NCBI RefSeq assembly: GCF_018139145.2
Contig: NC_059480.1
Span: 10,540,428-10,604,427, forward strand
Direction: 5' to 3'
From: Gymnogyps californianus
Lineage: Eukaryota > Chordata > Aves > Accipitriformes > Cathartidae
Length of the DNA stretch: 64,000 nucleotides
Within the stretch, counting starts at the first letter, position 1. Each line of letters begins with the position of its first letter. Under the pieces are notes generated by a model, which saw nothing but the letters and a program-made list of their open reading frames with translations, was not told where the DNA came from and ran no database searches. The translations under genes were made by a program, and so were the position numbers. Of this stretch, positions 37,075 through 49,429 are shown piece by piece.

Positions 37075-37345
37075 TTTCAAGCATCAGAGAGTACCTCAGA
37101 ATGATACAGAGGAAATATTTTAGGGCTCGTAAGCTTCATTTTGACCAGATCTAATATTTTCAGCAGATGTTTGGTGAGCTTTTCATTTCTTTCAACAATG
37201 TGATATTGACTAATTTGTTACTTTATTCCTTTGAAAAAAACCAAAACAAAACAAAAAACACATTTGGGCTTTGAAAGAGACATTTAGTGCACTTCAGCTT
37301 TCTATGTTCATTCAAAAATAATTCACCCTAAACAATAAAATCTAA
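37075..37345 (+). repeat. Copy B of an unrecognised diverged repeat pair
   Basis: Same-strand partner of 33620-33912, offset by about 3.45 kb. The best-conserved core is TAATATTTTCAGCAGATGTT onward to TTTATTCCTTTGAAAAA. It differs from copy A by an A/C-rich insertion at about 37240-37262, of the CAAAACAAAACAAAAAACAC type. No terminal repeats or poly-A tail were seen at either end. Confidence 0.6.
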
Positions 37346-37349
37346 ACAT

Positions 37350-39140
37350 AATAATACCTACATCTGTTTCATTAATTGCCCACCTTGAAAAAATCTACCT
37401 TTGTTTTTTTCAGTACTCAGAATTTATGTTTGTGTGATCCATTAGTATCAAGTGATGTTTGTCTGTTTAACAGATACAATTGTACAATCCCAGAGGAAAT
37501 TTACATTTTTTTCCTCTCCTTGCTGGGGGGCAGCTCTGTTAGAAGCCATAGCTACTCTAATGATCTCATACAGTATGTCTTCTCTTCAGCAGAGCACTTA
37601 AGTACATGATTAATTTTAACAGCAAGGTAGCTTTCTACAGAAAATGATCCAAGTTTTCCATTCATCTGGTGGAAAGGAAAAAAGTATTTGCTGTCTCAAA
37701 GTGCTTGGTCATTTTTGTAATGCTGTATCATTAGAATATATTCTTACAATTACAAATTATTTTGAAAGCTCTCATAGAAGTAAATAAAAAAGTAGTACAA
37801 AGTGTATATAATTTTGTTCTTATCATGCAAAAAAAGTCCATCTGGCATCACATCTAATTCTCAACATACAAAACACTACCAAGACCGAAGAAACTATGCT
37901 GATTTATACCAGGTGAGGATCTTCCCTGATATCCCTAATAACATTTGTTCTGTAAACTGACATGAATGCCTATGATACTACATAATCTGCGGGGAAAAGA
38001 ACCTCACAAAGCTAAACGTTTGCGCAAAGTGAAGTAAAACCATTTTGGATGACTGCATTTTTCATGTAATAATAGGAATTAGTAGAGGAAATAATGCACA
38101 TTAAGATTCAGCTGTTTTGAGAAACCGCATCAGAACTGAACGCATTTCTCCCTCTTTTGTGGAAGTTTATCACAAAAAGCAAGGAAAATATTATTCATAA
38201 ATTTTAGAAGAAATATATGAAAATCATCTCATTTCTGTAAAAAGAAATGCTTCATGATGTACTGAAAGAGAAGATATTTCCCCACATGTTTGTTTGGGGG
38301 TTTTGCTAAGTGCAGTAGAATATATTTGAGGTATTTCCTAAATGGCATTTTTTGTTTTTCTGATTTGCAATCTGATTTATTCTATGCCTTTATTTAAAAA
38401 AAAAAAAAAAAGCCTGGAACAAATAGTATGCATCAGGTAAACAATCAAAATTAAACACCATCAGCAAGATGTTGGAAAGACTAGCATAAAGCTGATCCAC
38501 ACTAGTTTCATCAAAAAAAGTCTACAAGCAAGACAATTGGCTAAGATATGTCTGGTGTAGTATGGATCTAAGTGTAATACCTTTTTGTTATTCTGCCTTT
38601 CTATGATGATTAAACAGAATACAAGTAAAAATACAATCAAGGTAAAGTTTTCCATAACAACATTTTATTTTATTTACCTACTTTTGACTTAAGAAATGAT
38701 TTACCTCTGATGTAAAGCAGAAAACTGTTTATCTTTTAAACCAGGTTATAGATTAGGTGCTATGTAAACGATTCCAAAAGTAACTCCTCTAAAGCCACAG
38801 CATTCATTTTTCTTCTCCTCTGGTGCCTACATGCTGACAGATGGAATGACACGTTTTGGGTCAGGGGGCTTTTCCACCAAGCAGAACAAGTCAATTTGCA
38901 TTCTCATCAACATCTAGCAGCTTGTGTTTGAGCCTCCTTTATTATATTGGTAAAGTATCCCAGTTTGGAAAATACAAACTTACCCTGTTACAAGCAAACA
39001 CTTGAGCCTTGTCACATCTTCCTTTATAAGGATCTAGGCTAGACTGTCCTAACCAGAAAACTCTTTGATTTTTTAATCAAAAGTGCAGCTTGTTTGATGT
39101 TGCATAAATTCCCACCTAGATACTTGAAGTGAGTTCAAGT
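37350..39140. other. Unique AT-rich non-coding sequence with A16 run
   Basis: No gene recognised. A 16-base A run lies at 38396-38411 without an adjacent retrotransposon body. Confidence 0.6.
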
Positions 39141-39149
39141 GCAACTCAT

Positions 39150-39245
39150 CCACATCAGGTGCCAAATTCACCCTTCACTTATGCTTGTCTAATGCCACAG
39201 ACAAGGGGACTGCACAGGCGTGAGGAAGGCCATTTTCTGTGAGTC
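39150..39245. repeat. Possible relic of an old amniote repeat
   Basis: GCCAAATTCACCCTTCACTT followed by GGGGACTGCACAGGCGTGAGG recalls the old amniote repeats with GGCCAAATTC ends and GGGACTxCxCAxGCGTGAG interiors. The match is faint and judged from memory. Confidence 0.25.
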
Positions 39246-39249
39246 CTGA

Positions 39250-41355
39250 AATTATTCATGCTGTATTACAAAGCGGATAAGTGACTGTACAGAAAATGAA
39301 AGATGCCAAACAAAGAACAAGCAACAAGTTAGTCTTAAAAAAACCTACTATTAAACTTGTATGCAAAAATACAAACTAGAATAGAGCAAATATGATTTTC
39401 TTATTCAGAAAATATTTCAATGAGATGGTGAATCCTGAAAGTTATAAAGAAAGCCTGGAAAGAGTAAATTAGGCACAGAGTGGTAGTTGGCCATTATTTC
39501 AGGGAAGCTTCAAGTCATTGACAGGATATCATTTATATTTGAGGGGAGAGGGGCATCCAAGCATGTGGAGAGTTGTGGGAGAGTCAGGGCACAGAAGAAA
39601 GAAGTAAGATTTACTCAACAAGCAATATTATAAGCACAGAATTTGGTTCAAGATGTAAACTGCTGAAGAGTTACAACACATTTCTACACACATCCAACAT
39701 ACCTTTGTACTGTCAAAGACACACTTATCCTGTAAAACACTCATCAACTCAAAAAGATAATGACCTAAAAACAGGGAAGGTTGCTATAAGGAAGTTAGAA
39801 GGAAAATGTAAATTTGTAAATGGCTGACAAAATTCTGGAGGCTACAGGTGACATGGATTATTAATTTATTCTGGGTTTCTAATACAGCACTTAAACATTG
39901 TGTTCCTACAGAGGAACTTACAGATGTTCCCACACCAATTATAAAGACTAAATCTCCTGATGACTTCATAAAACAGTATAGGTTTCAGAATAAACAACAT
40001 ACAACAAAAAGATTTTTTAAAAAAGATTAAAAACAGTTGGGTAGAAGTTAAACGGGTACTTAGACATAAAAAGATCTCTCAAAAAATGGACGTTCTGTCC
40101 AAAGAATAGAGAAAACAGCACACAGTCTAGCATGCCACACTGAGGGCCACAAAGTTTTGAGAAGCTACATGCTAAAAGCATAACAACTAACAGAAGTTGT
40201 TCTTGTTTTGTTTGTTTCCAATGAAATATTACAAGTAGGAATTCTCCTCAAATACCTGGCAAGGTCATCAGATTATCACAGTGAAAGTGGAGTGTTTAAG
40301 ATAACACTGAAGTGGGGGGGAAGGATAGTCTTTTCATTGGTACTCACTACAGAGGCCATTGGGAGATTTTCATATCAGAAATAAGATTAAAGCTCTGCCT
40401 GACATCACTGTTACCATGTCAAGCCCTAAATAATTTGCTCAAAATCACTGAATAAGTCAGATATACTTTTCATATCTATTAAAAATATGACTGCAGCCTA
40501 AGGAACTATATAAGTGCAAGCTGTGAAAGACACCAGATACACTAAATAATTGAGCCTATTTTCAACTTTCTGTTGCCACAAACACGCTGGTATAGCTACC
40601 TATATTTACTTCTTAAAGACATATTAAAAACTTAAGTCAAAAGTTAGAATGTTAAAGTTTGATCCTGTTTTACCAATGGAATCAGTGTGAAATTTTGCTT
40701 TCTATTTCAAGACAACCAGACCAATCCCAGTGCTCTTCCATAGTAACAGAGTTTGAAGAGAATAGTAAGGCCAGGAAAATTCAAAAGTGGATCTTGCAGA
40801 TTAAATGGTCAGTCAGGCTGACAAGGAGGAGATTAGCATGATAGCCTAGAAACCAACAGATCCTAAATATAATGCAGGTCAATTCTTCCAGTCTTAATCA
40901 AAAGAATCCACACATCCCATGCCAGGCAGACAGAGTGCACAAGTCCACCCATCCTTTCCCCTACTGTCCCTTCTCCCAAGCCACATGGCTCCCGCAGGAG
41001 CTCTAGTCCTCACGGGCAGTGACACCACACCTGCACCAAACTTCCCCAGGGCTTCTGAAGTGCAGTCGCTTAGTAATTGCCCAGCATGAAAATACAAGTC
41101 TCTATAAAGAAAAACTGGGAAGATACAACCACAGCCAAAAAGTAAAGTGAGCCCAGAGCACATATAGGAGAAAAATACAACATACCTAAGTCAACCAATA
41201 TGATTTATGTTGCAACCCATAGCACTAGCACAAGACCCTCCTCCCTCCACAAAGCCAGAGCCTGATGGTCATTGAACAGTCTGACTGCTCCTCATGAATC
41301 ACAGTTACAGAAACACCTGTGATAAATGGCTAAAACTCAGTGCTCAATAACCCTT
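39250..41355. other. Unique non-coding sequence
   Basis: No gene is recognisable. A GC-richer block at 40890-41160 yields an 89-codon minus-strand frame without domain signature. A faint MIR-like phrase near 40425-40460 is too weak to call. Confidence 0.55.
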
Positions 41356-41360
41356 AACTC

Positions 41361-41400
41361 TTTTTTTTTTTTTTTAAATGTATTGGGGCAGGGGGGAGGG
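41361..41400 (+). repeat. T15 run followed by G-rich tract
   Basis: Fifteen T bases at 41361-41375 are followed at 41385-41400 by three G runs (4, 6 and 3) with loops CA and A. Three runs fall just short of the canonical four-run quadruplex rule. Confidence 0.85.
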
Positions 41401-41404
41401 TAAC

Positions 41405-43780
41405 ACATAGACATTTGTTTGCAAGAAAACTTGCCTAGAGACCATTGCTAAAAGTTTCTTTGCTTTCCCTGCAGGAAAAAAGTGACTTTCCTTTTATCTG
41501 TCAGCAGATGTTTATTTCCTTTTTGCATTCTAATGCATTGAATTATTTACTGTGGCAAGATTAGCTATGTAAAGAGACCTGCAGGCTGTGTGAGACACCC
41601 TTGTATTTGAGAAGGGGCAGAAGGGAAAAAAACTTCATTCTTTCCTCACATTGTCAAGATCATAGTTTAAGGACACCCTCCATTAGCAAAACACTCATCT
41701 TTTACCACCATTACCCAGATTTCAGATGTTTCATTGATTTTACAGTTTTGCTGGGACAATGTCAATTCTACACAGGACAGGGAAAGTGGAGACAAGAGTT
41801 GGTTGTAGTCTGCAGTCTGTAACTCTGGTGCTACCAGATGACTATGCATTTATAGGGAAGTTATAGCAACCCAGTTTGCTGTGCAGGTTCATGTTCTTCC
41901 TGCATCTAACACCAAATGCTCATTAGTATTACAAAAAGATAGCAAGTCTAGGTGTATTAATTCTGAAGTTCATCTTCAAGAACTTATCTTTCTTACATAA
42001 AACAGGATTGATGGAAGCAGTGAAACAGGGAGGAAACAGCAAAACAAGAAGGTACCACGCTAGCTCTAGATGTGCCCATTCTCTTCATTTCAACTGACTC
42101 TGCATGATCTTCCAGCTGTTGGCCTCACAATTTTGAGCAAAACAAAGCTTTCTTTTTCCCCAATCATAATTCTAAGTTCAGGAGAATGCGTGTCCAGAGA
42201 CAAAATTCACCTGACACCACCACCAAGTTTTCCCATGGCACTCAGTAGATCTTATGCAGAGCCAGGTACAACTAGCATTCAGTAATACCCAACTTGTTGA
42301 TTGTCCCCGTGCAGACTGTTGGCTGACCAAGCCAACTCATAGTATAAACAAAGTTCATGAACTCTTGCAAACCCTTCATCAAACCTGGCTTTTATATCTC
42401 ATGTCTGTAGCAAAAAGTCAGTGACACACATTTCACACTTCCATGTGTGAGTGAGAAAATGCACTTGTGAGAAGAACTTTCACAGATTGTTAGATCATAA
42501 TATTTTCATCTAAAAACCTGATGTACAAATCTGTTGTGCAGTTTGTTAATTGGAAAGAGATAATCATTCATCTAGAAAACTCCCACAAGACAACCTTTTA
42601 CTAAGTGAATGCAAAAGCAAACATTATTATGTAAACATGAAATGAAACAGAAACCATGAATACTGAAAATAGGAGGACACAAAAACCACTGGTTTTACAG
42701 GCACATACATATTTTGTTGTAAGTAGGGTTATAGTAAAAAGTCTGAAATTACTCATGATTATGTTCTGAAATACCCCTGTCTCCAGGGCTCTTTCACCCT
42801 TCAGCCAAGCTCCTCACCTCTCCCCAGATGCCTATTTCTCATCCCCTATGAGTCCTTTTAGCTTCAAGCTTCTTACACCACCTGGCTGGGGCTCCATCTT
42901 CCAAGGCAGCAACATTCTCATATTTGCCCCATTTGGTATTCACTCAGCAGGGCAACAGAGGTGTGTGTCTTGTCACCACACATTGCCATGGTTCAACCAA
43001 TGGCTAGGACTACTCCATAAGTATTTTTTAGTTCCAGTATAGTGCTTATCTTTTGATAATTAATCTATTTGGGGGAATGAATTCAAAACTCTTTTGAATT
43101 ACTCCCTCAGAGCAAAGAAGGGAACTATTCAGTGAGAGATCAGAACATGCTTAGCAGCAGTGTTTGTGCTCATTTGTCTCAACCTAGACTTTTACTAGGG
43201 TGAGTCTTCTACTGCCAGTTTTTACATCACTGCTGAATCTGGGCAAGAAAATGTTCAGTCTAGCTGCCCAAAATACTGTCTAGCCTGTAATTAAAAGTAG
43301 TAGTTCACAGTTCTAGTTGACTGCCAAGTCTACAGTGATCACATACACGGAAATTAACTCCACTCCTTAAAATTAGATGTAGCTAAATTAAAAGTAAAAA
43401 AAAAAAATCTTATAAGGTATGAACCTGAGGTCATTTACAAAAGAGAGGAAATGTTATAAAGCATGGTCTCTATTGCCTCTACACTGCAGAGACTATGAAG
43501 CAGGGGGCTAACACACAGCCCACTGCAGGTTCACTTTTAAGATGGTTCTCAGACCATGGAGAGAATTTCACTCCCAGGTGGGCAATACACAAGTAGCATG
43601 AGAATTAGCCAAAACTCCAGTAAGAGAGCAACAACCAGTGAGCCTTACAGCAGTCTGGGATGACCGTACAAATAACTTTGTGATTAAGCATTTCTGATGT
43701 TACAATACTCCTCAGCTCCCTCTGTGGGAGAAGACTCTGCATACTGATTGGGGAACTGAATCTGTACTAAGTAGGCAGGG
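41405..43780. other. Unique non-coding sequence
   Basis: No gene or mobile element recognised; a 12-base A run lies at 43396-43407. Open frames of up to 73 codons are unsupported. Confidence 0.55.
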
Positions 43781-43786
43781 AATATT

Positions 43787-43800
43787 GGGGGGGGGGGGGG
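43787..43800 (+). repeat. G14 homopolymer
   Basis: Fourteen consecutive G bases in AT-rich DNA, flanked by AATATT and CTAATG. It is long enough to form quadruplex or to be a length error in the assembly. Confidence 0.9.
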
Positions 43801-43804
43801 CTAA

Positions 43805-44630
43805 TGATGGTGTTAGTTTGTCATTAATGCATCGCAAATCTGAGGATTTATTGTTTATGAGTAGCCCTGATCCAGTACCATAACTCTCCTTAAGAATACC
43901 ACGTATTCAAAAGGTAACACAGTTTTTCAGACAGTCATTTCTCAACCCTCCATAGAAGTGGCATGAGGAGCTCCTAGCAGATGACTTGTTAGATCACTGA
44001 AAGCAAAGGAAAAGACATCTTCTGTTGTCTTTGTTCTCTAAATATTTTACTCAGCTGCCACCTTCACTGTTCTGGAGTTACAGAAGTCTCCCAAGAAGCA
44101 GCTCGGGTCTAATCCACGGAGCCCCATATCTATGATCCCCCTTCTCCCACACATCCAAGGTGCCTCAGAGGTGAGCGAGGCTTTCAGTCCCTGCGTATGT
44201 GCATATCTAACTTGCTTTTCTGCCTGATGCCCTTTCTGTGGCAAAGCCCATGGAACTTCATATGAAAAATCCATGAGTCAGAGTGGGAACAAGAGCAATG
44301 CTATCCTTGGTTTGTCTTTTAATGGTCTCCACAGATAGTTTGGACTCAGAGCCCTTTTACCACTACTTAAATCTCTAAAATAGAAAGAGTTTTAGCCTGA
44401 AATAAGTCACCTAATTCCACTGTTTGTAAGAGAGAGACTCCCTTCTTGTAAAGTGCAAATCCAAAAGCCATTACATAGTACCAGCAACTACATTTACTAT
44501 TTATTACATACCATGATATATCACATAAGCATAAGATACAATGTATTACTATAACATACTATTGCTAAACAGTAAATATTTTTTACATTGCCAGAAAGGA
44601 ACATGACATACACCACAATACTGTGTTAGT
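43805..44630. other. Unique non-coding sequence
   Basis: No gene or repeat recognised; a 75-codon minus-strand frame at 44047-44274 has no family signature. Confidence 0.5.
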
Positions 44631-44635
44631 TACTA

Positions 44636-44960
44636 TGATATGAGAATTGCCATCCTGAATTAGTCTGAAGGTCCATCAAGCATGGTATTGACTGGGACTA
44701 GTATCAGATATTTAAGGAAGGAGTCCCTACGGGGGCAATTATAGACTAATTTATCCATCAGGGAAATTCCTTTTTAAACTCCATCAATTATCCCCTGAGG
44801 CATAAGGATTTATATCTCTTATGTTTTTAATCCTTTCTTACATAACTCTAGGTTATCTTATTATGCTTATAAATGTTTAACCCTTTTTCAAAGTCTACTA
44901 AGCTCATTTCACTTAGTATAACAATTTTGAATTTTGCATATTTGTCTCCAAATATGTGCA
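44636..44960. mobile_element. Ancient CR1/L3-class LINE fragment
   Basis: The block follows the order of a well-known old amniote LINE end. GAATTGCCATCCTGAATTAG and GAAGGTCCATCAAGCATGGT correspond to the gccatactgggtcagaccaaaggtccatctagcccagtat phrase. GGCAATTATAGACTAATTTA, GGGAAATTCC, CCCTGAGGCATAAGGATTTA, TATCTTATTATGCTTATAAA and AACCCTTTTTCAAAGTCTAC then match the later phrases in sequence. The consensus is quoted from memory of turtle and crocodile copies. Divergence is high, so it is far older than the CR1 at 36.7 kb. No coding part is retained. The element's own strand is not asserted. Confidence 0.7.
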
Positions 44961-44964
44961 GATA

Positions 44965-46550
44965 AGCACAACAAAAATATATGTTAACTGGAAAACTATT
45001 AATGTGAATTGCATAAAAATCCATCATATGTATCATGGAAAAATTCAGCAAGGCTGATCACTGAGAAAACTATTATGAACATTCAACTTAATATGTTCCA
45101 GTAAACTTCTGTGGATCAGATAAAAGCTGCATCTAGAATGGCAAAGTTGAGCATCAAATGTCAAAAAAAGCAGTCTTTGGTATGTTCTCAACAAATATCA
45201 GTAATCCTATTTTTGTGAGTGTTTTTTCCTATGTTACAGTACCCAGTACATCATCCAGCTTCTCAACACAGAATCACAGATGGAAGTCTGTTTTGTCAGA
45301 CCTGTAATTCAGCAATTTCATGGAGAGTAACACACGAGACTGCTGTGGAATTCAGCAAGAGACCCTGCGTTCACATGGAAAGCAGAGAAAATGTCTTTGG
45401 CATCCCCCCTTGGTGGCCCCTTGACAGGAAGGCTATACACAGCTAAAGTTTCCTGCTTGCTGCAGAGCTGCTGGAAATGGATTGAGGTAAGGAGGCATGG
45501 GAATCAGCTGACCATATTAACAAGCAACTTTCCTAGCTACCCTTAGGAGCTGAACAAGAAAGGTTTATTAAAAAAAAAAAAGCAGAGGTCCTGCCTGCTC
45601 TGTGCATATAACGGGACACAGGTCACATCACGGGATTCAGCAAGGAAAACTGCGTGCGCAATAGGACTTACAACCTGACCAAACTTAGTTCTGGAAAACT
45701 GTTATATTCAGATCTGGAGAAAAATCCGAAAGAGTCATATAATTAATCCAACGTACACATTAAAGAAAATACTACTTTTTTTTTTTTTAGTAGCTTTGAA
45801 ACAGTACATCAACTTTCTAAAGACAGAAAAGGGAGTCTGAAGTCACATTAAACCATTAGCAACTTTTTCTCCAGGTATGTAAGGCTACCAGGGCAGGGGA
45901 AGGGTTTTCTGGCAACAATTTAAATACTCTTCGAGGAATAAAGCTCAGCTCCCCTCTGACTGCCAAGTTTTTCAAGTGTTTCCTCCTACTTTTACCCAGG
46001 GAACTTGATGGATGCACAGCTACCGTTCCTAGGGGCCATTCACATCTTCTAAACTGCCAGCTCCATACAGGGCTGTTCTCTGCTCTCTTGTGCACAAACA
46101 TAAAAGAAAGAGGAGCCTCTTCCCCATCCAAACCTCAATGAACCTGTACCAACATCTCCTGACAGGCAGGCAGGCACAAAGACAGGTTGTGAGAGGCACT
46201 TATCTCTCCTATGTTGTCTTACTGTGAATAAGTTATTCCTAGCCTCTGCCAGGGAGAGAGATCAGGTAGACTCCAGTCTTGTCCACAGTTCTTAGAGGCC
46301 AAAAGTTAACATAAAACCTCCCATAAAATGCCTGCCTTTCTAACACAGCACAAAAAACCCCCCTTGTGCGAATAATCAATGTCATGGCTCACCGGATGAA
46401 GAACCGGAAGTATTTCACATCAGTCCCAAAATGGCATTTATCCTAAATGTTATGCAAGATGAAAACATTTGGTTCAGGTCAAGAAACCCCTCTCCCTACA
46501 GCCAAAATTATTGTTTTCTTACTTGGTTTGGGCTTTGGGGTTTTTTTGTT
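44965..46550. other. Unique non-coding sequence with A12 and T13 runs
   Basis: No gene recognised. Runs of 12 A at 45570-45581 and 13 T at 45776-45788. An open frame of 91 codons at 45856-46131 on the minus strand has no domain signature. Confidence 0.55.
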
Positions 46551-46554
46551 TGTT

Positions 46555-46577
46555 GGGTTGGGGGGAGGGGAGGCGGG
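46555..46577 (+). other. Canonical G-quadruplex motif
   Basis: Four G runs (3, 6, 4, 3) with loops TT, A and AGGC on the plus strand, preceded by further G runs at 46530-46532 and 46537-46540 and a T-rich spacer. It meets the standard quadruplex rule and is the most stable-looking of the window apart from the poly-G repeats near 56.6 kb. Confidence 0.8.
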
Positions 46578-46579
46578 AT

Positions 46580-48895
46580 GGCAGTTAGGGGATTTTTAAT
46601 AAAAGCTAAAGAAATAAATTTACCAAACAGCAATTTGCCAGTGGTTGGAATGATCACAGTTGTCACAGAAAACCCAAGTTCACATTCCCATGCTCAAGCA
46701 AGCACAGAAGCAATCTGAGACCAAGTATCCTATATCACACACCAGTATTGCATCCAGGAGTCTACAAATTATAAGGATGGAAGGATGCCTCAGCAGTACC
46801 TCACACCATCCTTGCTGGGTCTGTGATAGGCACTCCAGTCCTGACACACTTTTCTTCAACTAAAACCACTTCCTAGATTAGGATAATCTAAGGATAATTT
46901 CATGTGAACCAACACTGGATTCTTCTAATGAACACATTATTAAGCAAAAAAGAATCACCCAGCATGAAACTAAAGCTGTAATTCTGTAAATCTGATGGGC
47001 ACAACTTTGGAAGCAACATTAGTGGAATAACATAGAAAGGTTTTTTTTCCGTGGTTTAGAGCTTCTAGGACAAAACAGGTCATATCAACTGTGATGGTGG
47101 GACTGAGCAGGGGAGCATACAAGAAACTTCCTCTCACAACAGACCCTCCCTCTGTATTAGGTACAAAAACCCTACTTGCACCTGCTCCTCTGCACCTGGA
47201 GAGCTACTCACTGAAAAGACAAAAAACAACTAAAGTAGTGCTACCATACCATGCCCCCCAAAGAGAAGTGCCAGGAGCTAGGGGATGCACAACAGATGCC
47301 AACAGAAGCAAGATTATGGCTACCTGAAATGCCACAGGCAACTCCATACACAGACGATGTTTTCTTGTTTATCAACAGAATGCTATTCAGGTCAAAAAGC
47401 ATTTTAGACACAGCACACTGCAATTTCTGACTACGTACTACCTATTTAAAACAGCTTCTGCCAGTCATGGAGAAATGAAAAGGAAGGTGTCTGCTGGCAC
47501 TCCAGTACTACTTCTCTCTGAAGTGGCAAGAATATTATTCAGGAATGTTATTATTGGCAACGTTTCAAAGCCACTCAGTGTCAGATTTAAAAAAAAATCC
47601 CATGTATAATTAAATATCTCCCTTCTATGGCCACAGTGTCAGACACAGAGCAGCAGTGGTGCAGCCTGATTCCAGTCCCCTGCATAAGGGGTCACTAGCA
47701 GGCACATTTCACCAAACATGCTTTTTGAAAAATCAGAATAAGCCTAAACATTATTCCTTTCCTTAGTTATTGTTGCTAGCAAATAGCTTATATTTTGTTG
47801 CTGGAAGACTTGAGATAAAACACCTTTCCCTATGGGATATCATCTGAATCCTAGCTGCTCATCCACTAGAAATTGTCCTTATCTTTCAAATACCTGACAG
47901 AATGTTGCATTTCCCAGCAGAAAAATCCCTTTTTCTAGTCCTAACAGGTTTCCTAGCATGAACACCACACTCCCTCTCAATTCTTTGGTAGGCTTTCCAA
48001 TTTACTGCCTGCTCTGGTAGATGATCCACATTCACCATGACTCCACATTTTACTGCCTCTGAAGGTCTTCAGAGAGGTGCTATGCACTGAACTAAGGCAC
48101 CCAAGTCAGCAGTCTAGTCACCCTAAACAGGCAAGAGAAAACCTTCTCTAGTGATACAGACCAAGTGGCCCAAAGGCAATTCAGAGGCAATTCTTCTATC
48201 CATTCATTACAGAAATACCCTAATGCATCGAGGCTCTTTACTCAAGCTTCTCATTTAACCTCTTAAATTAACCCACAATGGATGAAGATCTGAAGTCATA
48301 CAATATATGCCTGCTAGTATCCTAGACAGCAGCCTGTCAATCAAAAGGCCTAACTGACAAACCATTGCCTTCTAAGGAATTGCCAAATAAAAATAGCCTG
48401 AGATAGCTTTTTAGAAGGACAGGGAAAACTTGCAACCCAAGTAGAAAGGGCAGTCAGGACACCTGGCAGTAAGATGCAGAATTCTAAGGAAGCAAAGGCC
48501 AAAACTATTCATCAAGGAACAGGGGAAAAAATATCACAACCAGCCACAACAGGTCCAGCTCCCTTGCCCCTAGAGCCAGACTTGGATCGTCCATGCTGGG
48601 AAGGCATACAGGGAGCTGTTCATGCCAATGGCACATATCTGAGCCTACCATGCAAGCAAACCACGGCCAGACAGGCAGTCCTGGAGCTGCTGCTAGTTGT
48701 CCACAGAATACAAAGCAGTGAGCTGGGGAGCGTGTTGCACATATGGACACTTACTTGCACTCACCTGTCAGCAGCACTGTAGCCAAACCCAAAGAGAGGA
48801 CTTGCAGGAAGGACCTCCAAAGCCTAGAATGACATTTTCCAATTTGAATACAGTTTAATTTCTGGGATAACCTAGAGAAATCAATGAAGGGTCTC
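46580..48895. other. Unique non-coding sequence
   Basis: No gene is established. The 102-codon plus frame at 48474-48782 overlaps an 81-codon minus frame in a GC-richer patch and shows no recognised domain. Confidence 0.5.
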
Positions 48896-48905
48896 ACTGA
48901 TGAAC

Positions 48906-48966
48906 TGTAGACACTGTATGTAGCTAGAGACTACAGCTATTAGTGTAGACACTAACAGCTAGAGAC
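48906..48966 (+). repeat. Degenerate 35-38-bp tandem duplication
   Basis: TGTAGACACT and AGCTAGAGAC each occur twice in the same order, offset by 38 and 35 bases. Indels separate the copies. Local slippage is the simplest reading. Confidence 0.7.
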
Positions 48967-48969
48967 ACA

Positions 48970-49365
48970 TCCAAACCCCAGACAAATCCCCACCCATTTC
49001 ACTGGAATAGTGTTTGAACTGGGATTCATCCCTCATTCCCCAGAGCTGATACTACTGGGAACTGCATAGGAGATAGTTTTCACCTGCTGCAGCACTGCCA
49101 CCAGAAAGGGGGAAAAAGTATGGGTATAAGAGAGATTCCTGTAAATATCACTTCCAAAACTCAGTACTTCCAGGAATTAAATCAGAGTGCCAAAATAGCT
49201 GGTTTGTTAGCATTTAGATCTAATCTAATACTTCCCCTTCCAGGAACAACATCAAATTTTAGTGGCTAAAGAGTGCTACTGCAGTGTCCACGTCTAATAG
49301 CTTTTCATCCACAGGAACACCAAGGATTTTGGTTCACTGGACTGCATATTTCAGACTTAACTTCA
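48970..49365. other. Unique non-coding sequence
   Basis: Nothing recognised. Confidence 0.5.
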
Positions 49366-49370
49366 CACTC

Positions 49371-49427
49371 TCTCCACCTGCAGTCTGGTACCACCAGTAG
49401 TCTCCACCTGTAGTCAGACAGTCATTT
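49371..49427 (+). repeat. 30-bp tandem duplication
   Basis: TCTCCACCTGCAGTCTG is repeated 30 bases later as TCTCCACCTGTAGTCAG. Two copies only; no flanking element. Confidence 0.8.
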
Positions 49428-49429
49428 AT

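Noticed and set aside
41495..41560. Possible third copy of the repeat pair (CAGCAGATGTTT)
   Set aside because: Only the 12-base landmark matches; the flanks do not follow the order shared by copies A and B.
45262..45290. CR1-like phrase ACAGAATCACAGATGG
   Set aside because: Too short, and the adjoining sequence does not continue into the CR1 3' end.
48474..48782. 102-codon plus frame overlapping an 81-codon minus frame; considered as a retroviral remnant
   Set aside because: No conserved motif of any retroviral or cellular family could be recognised in either frame, and no LTR flanks it.
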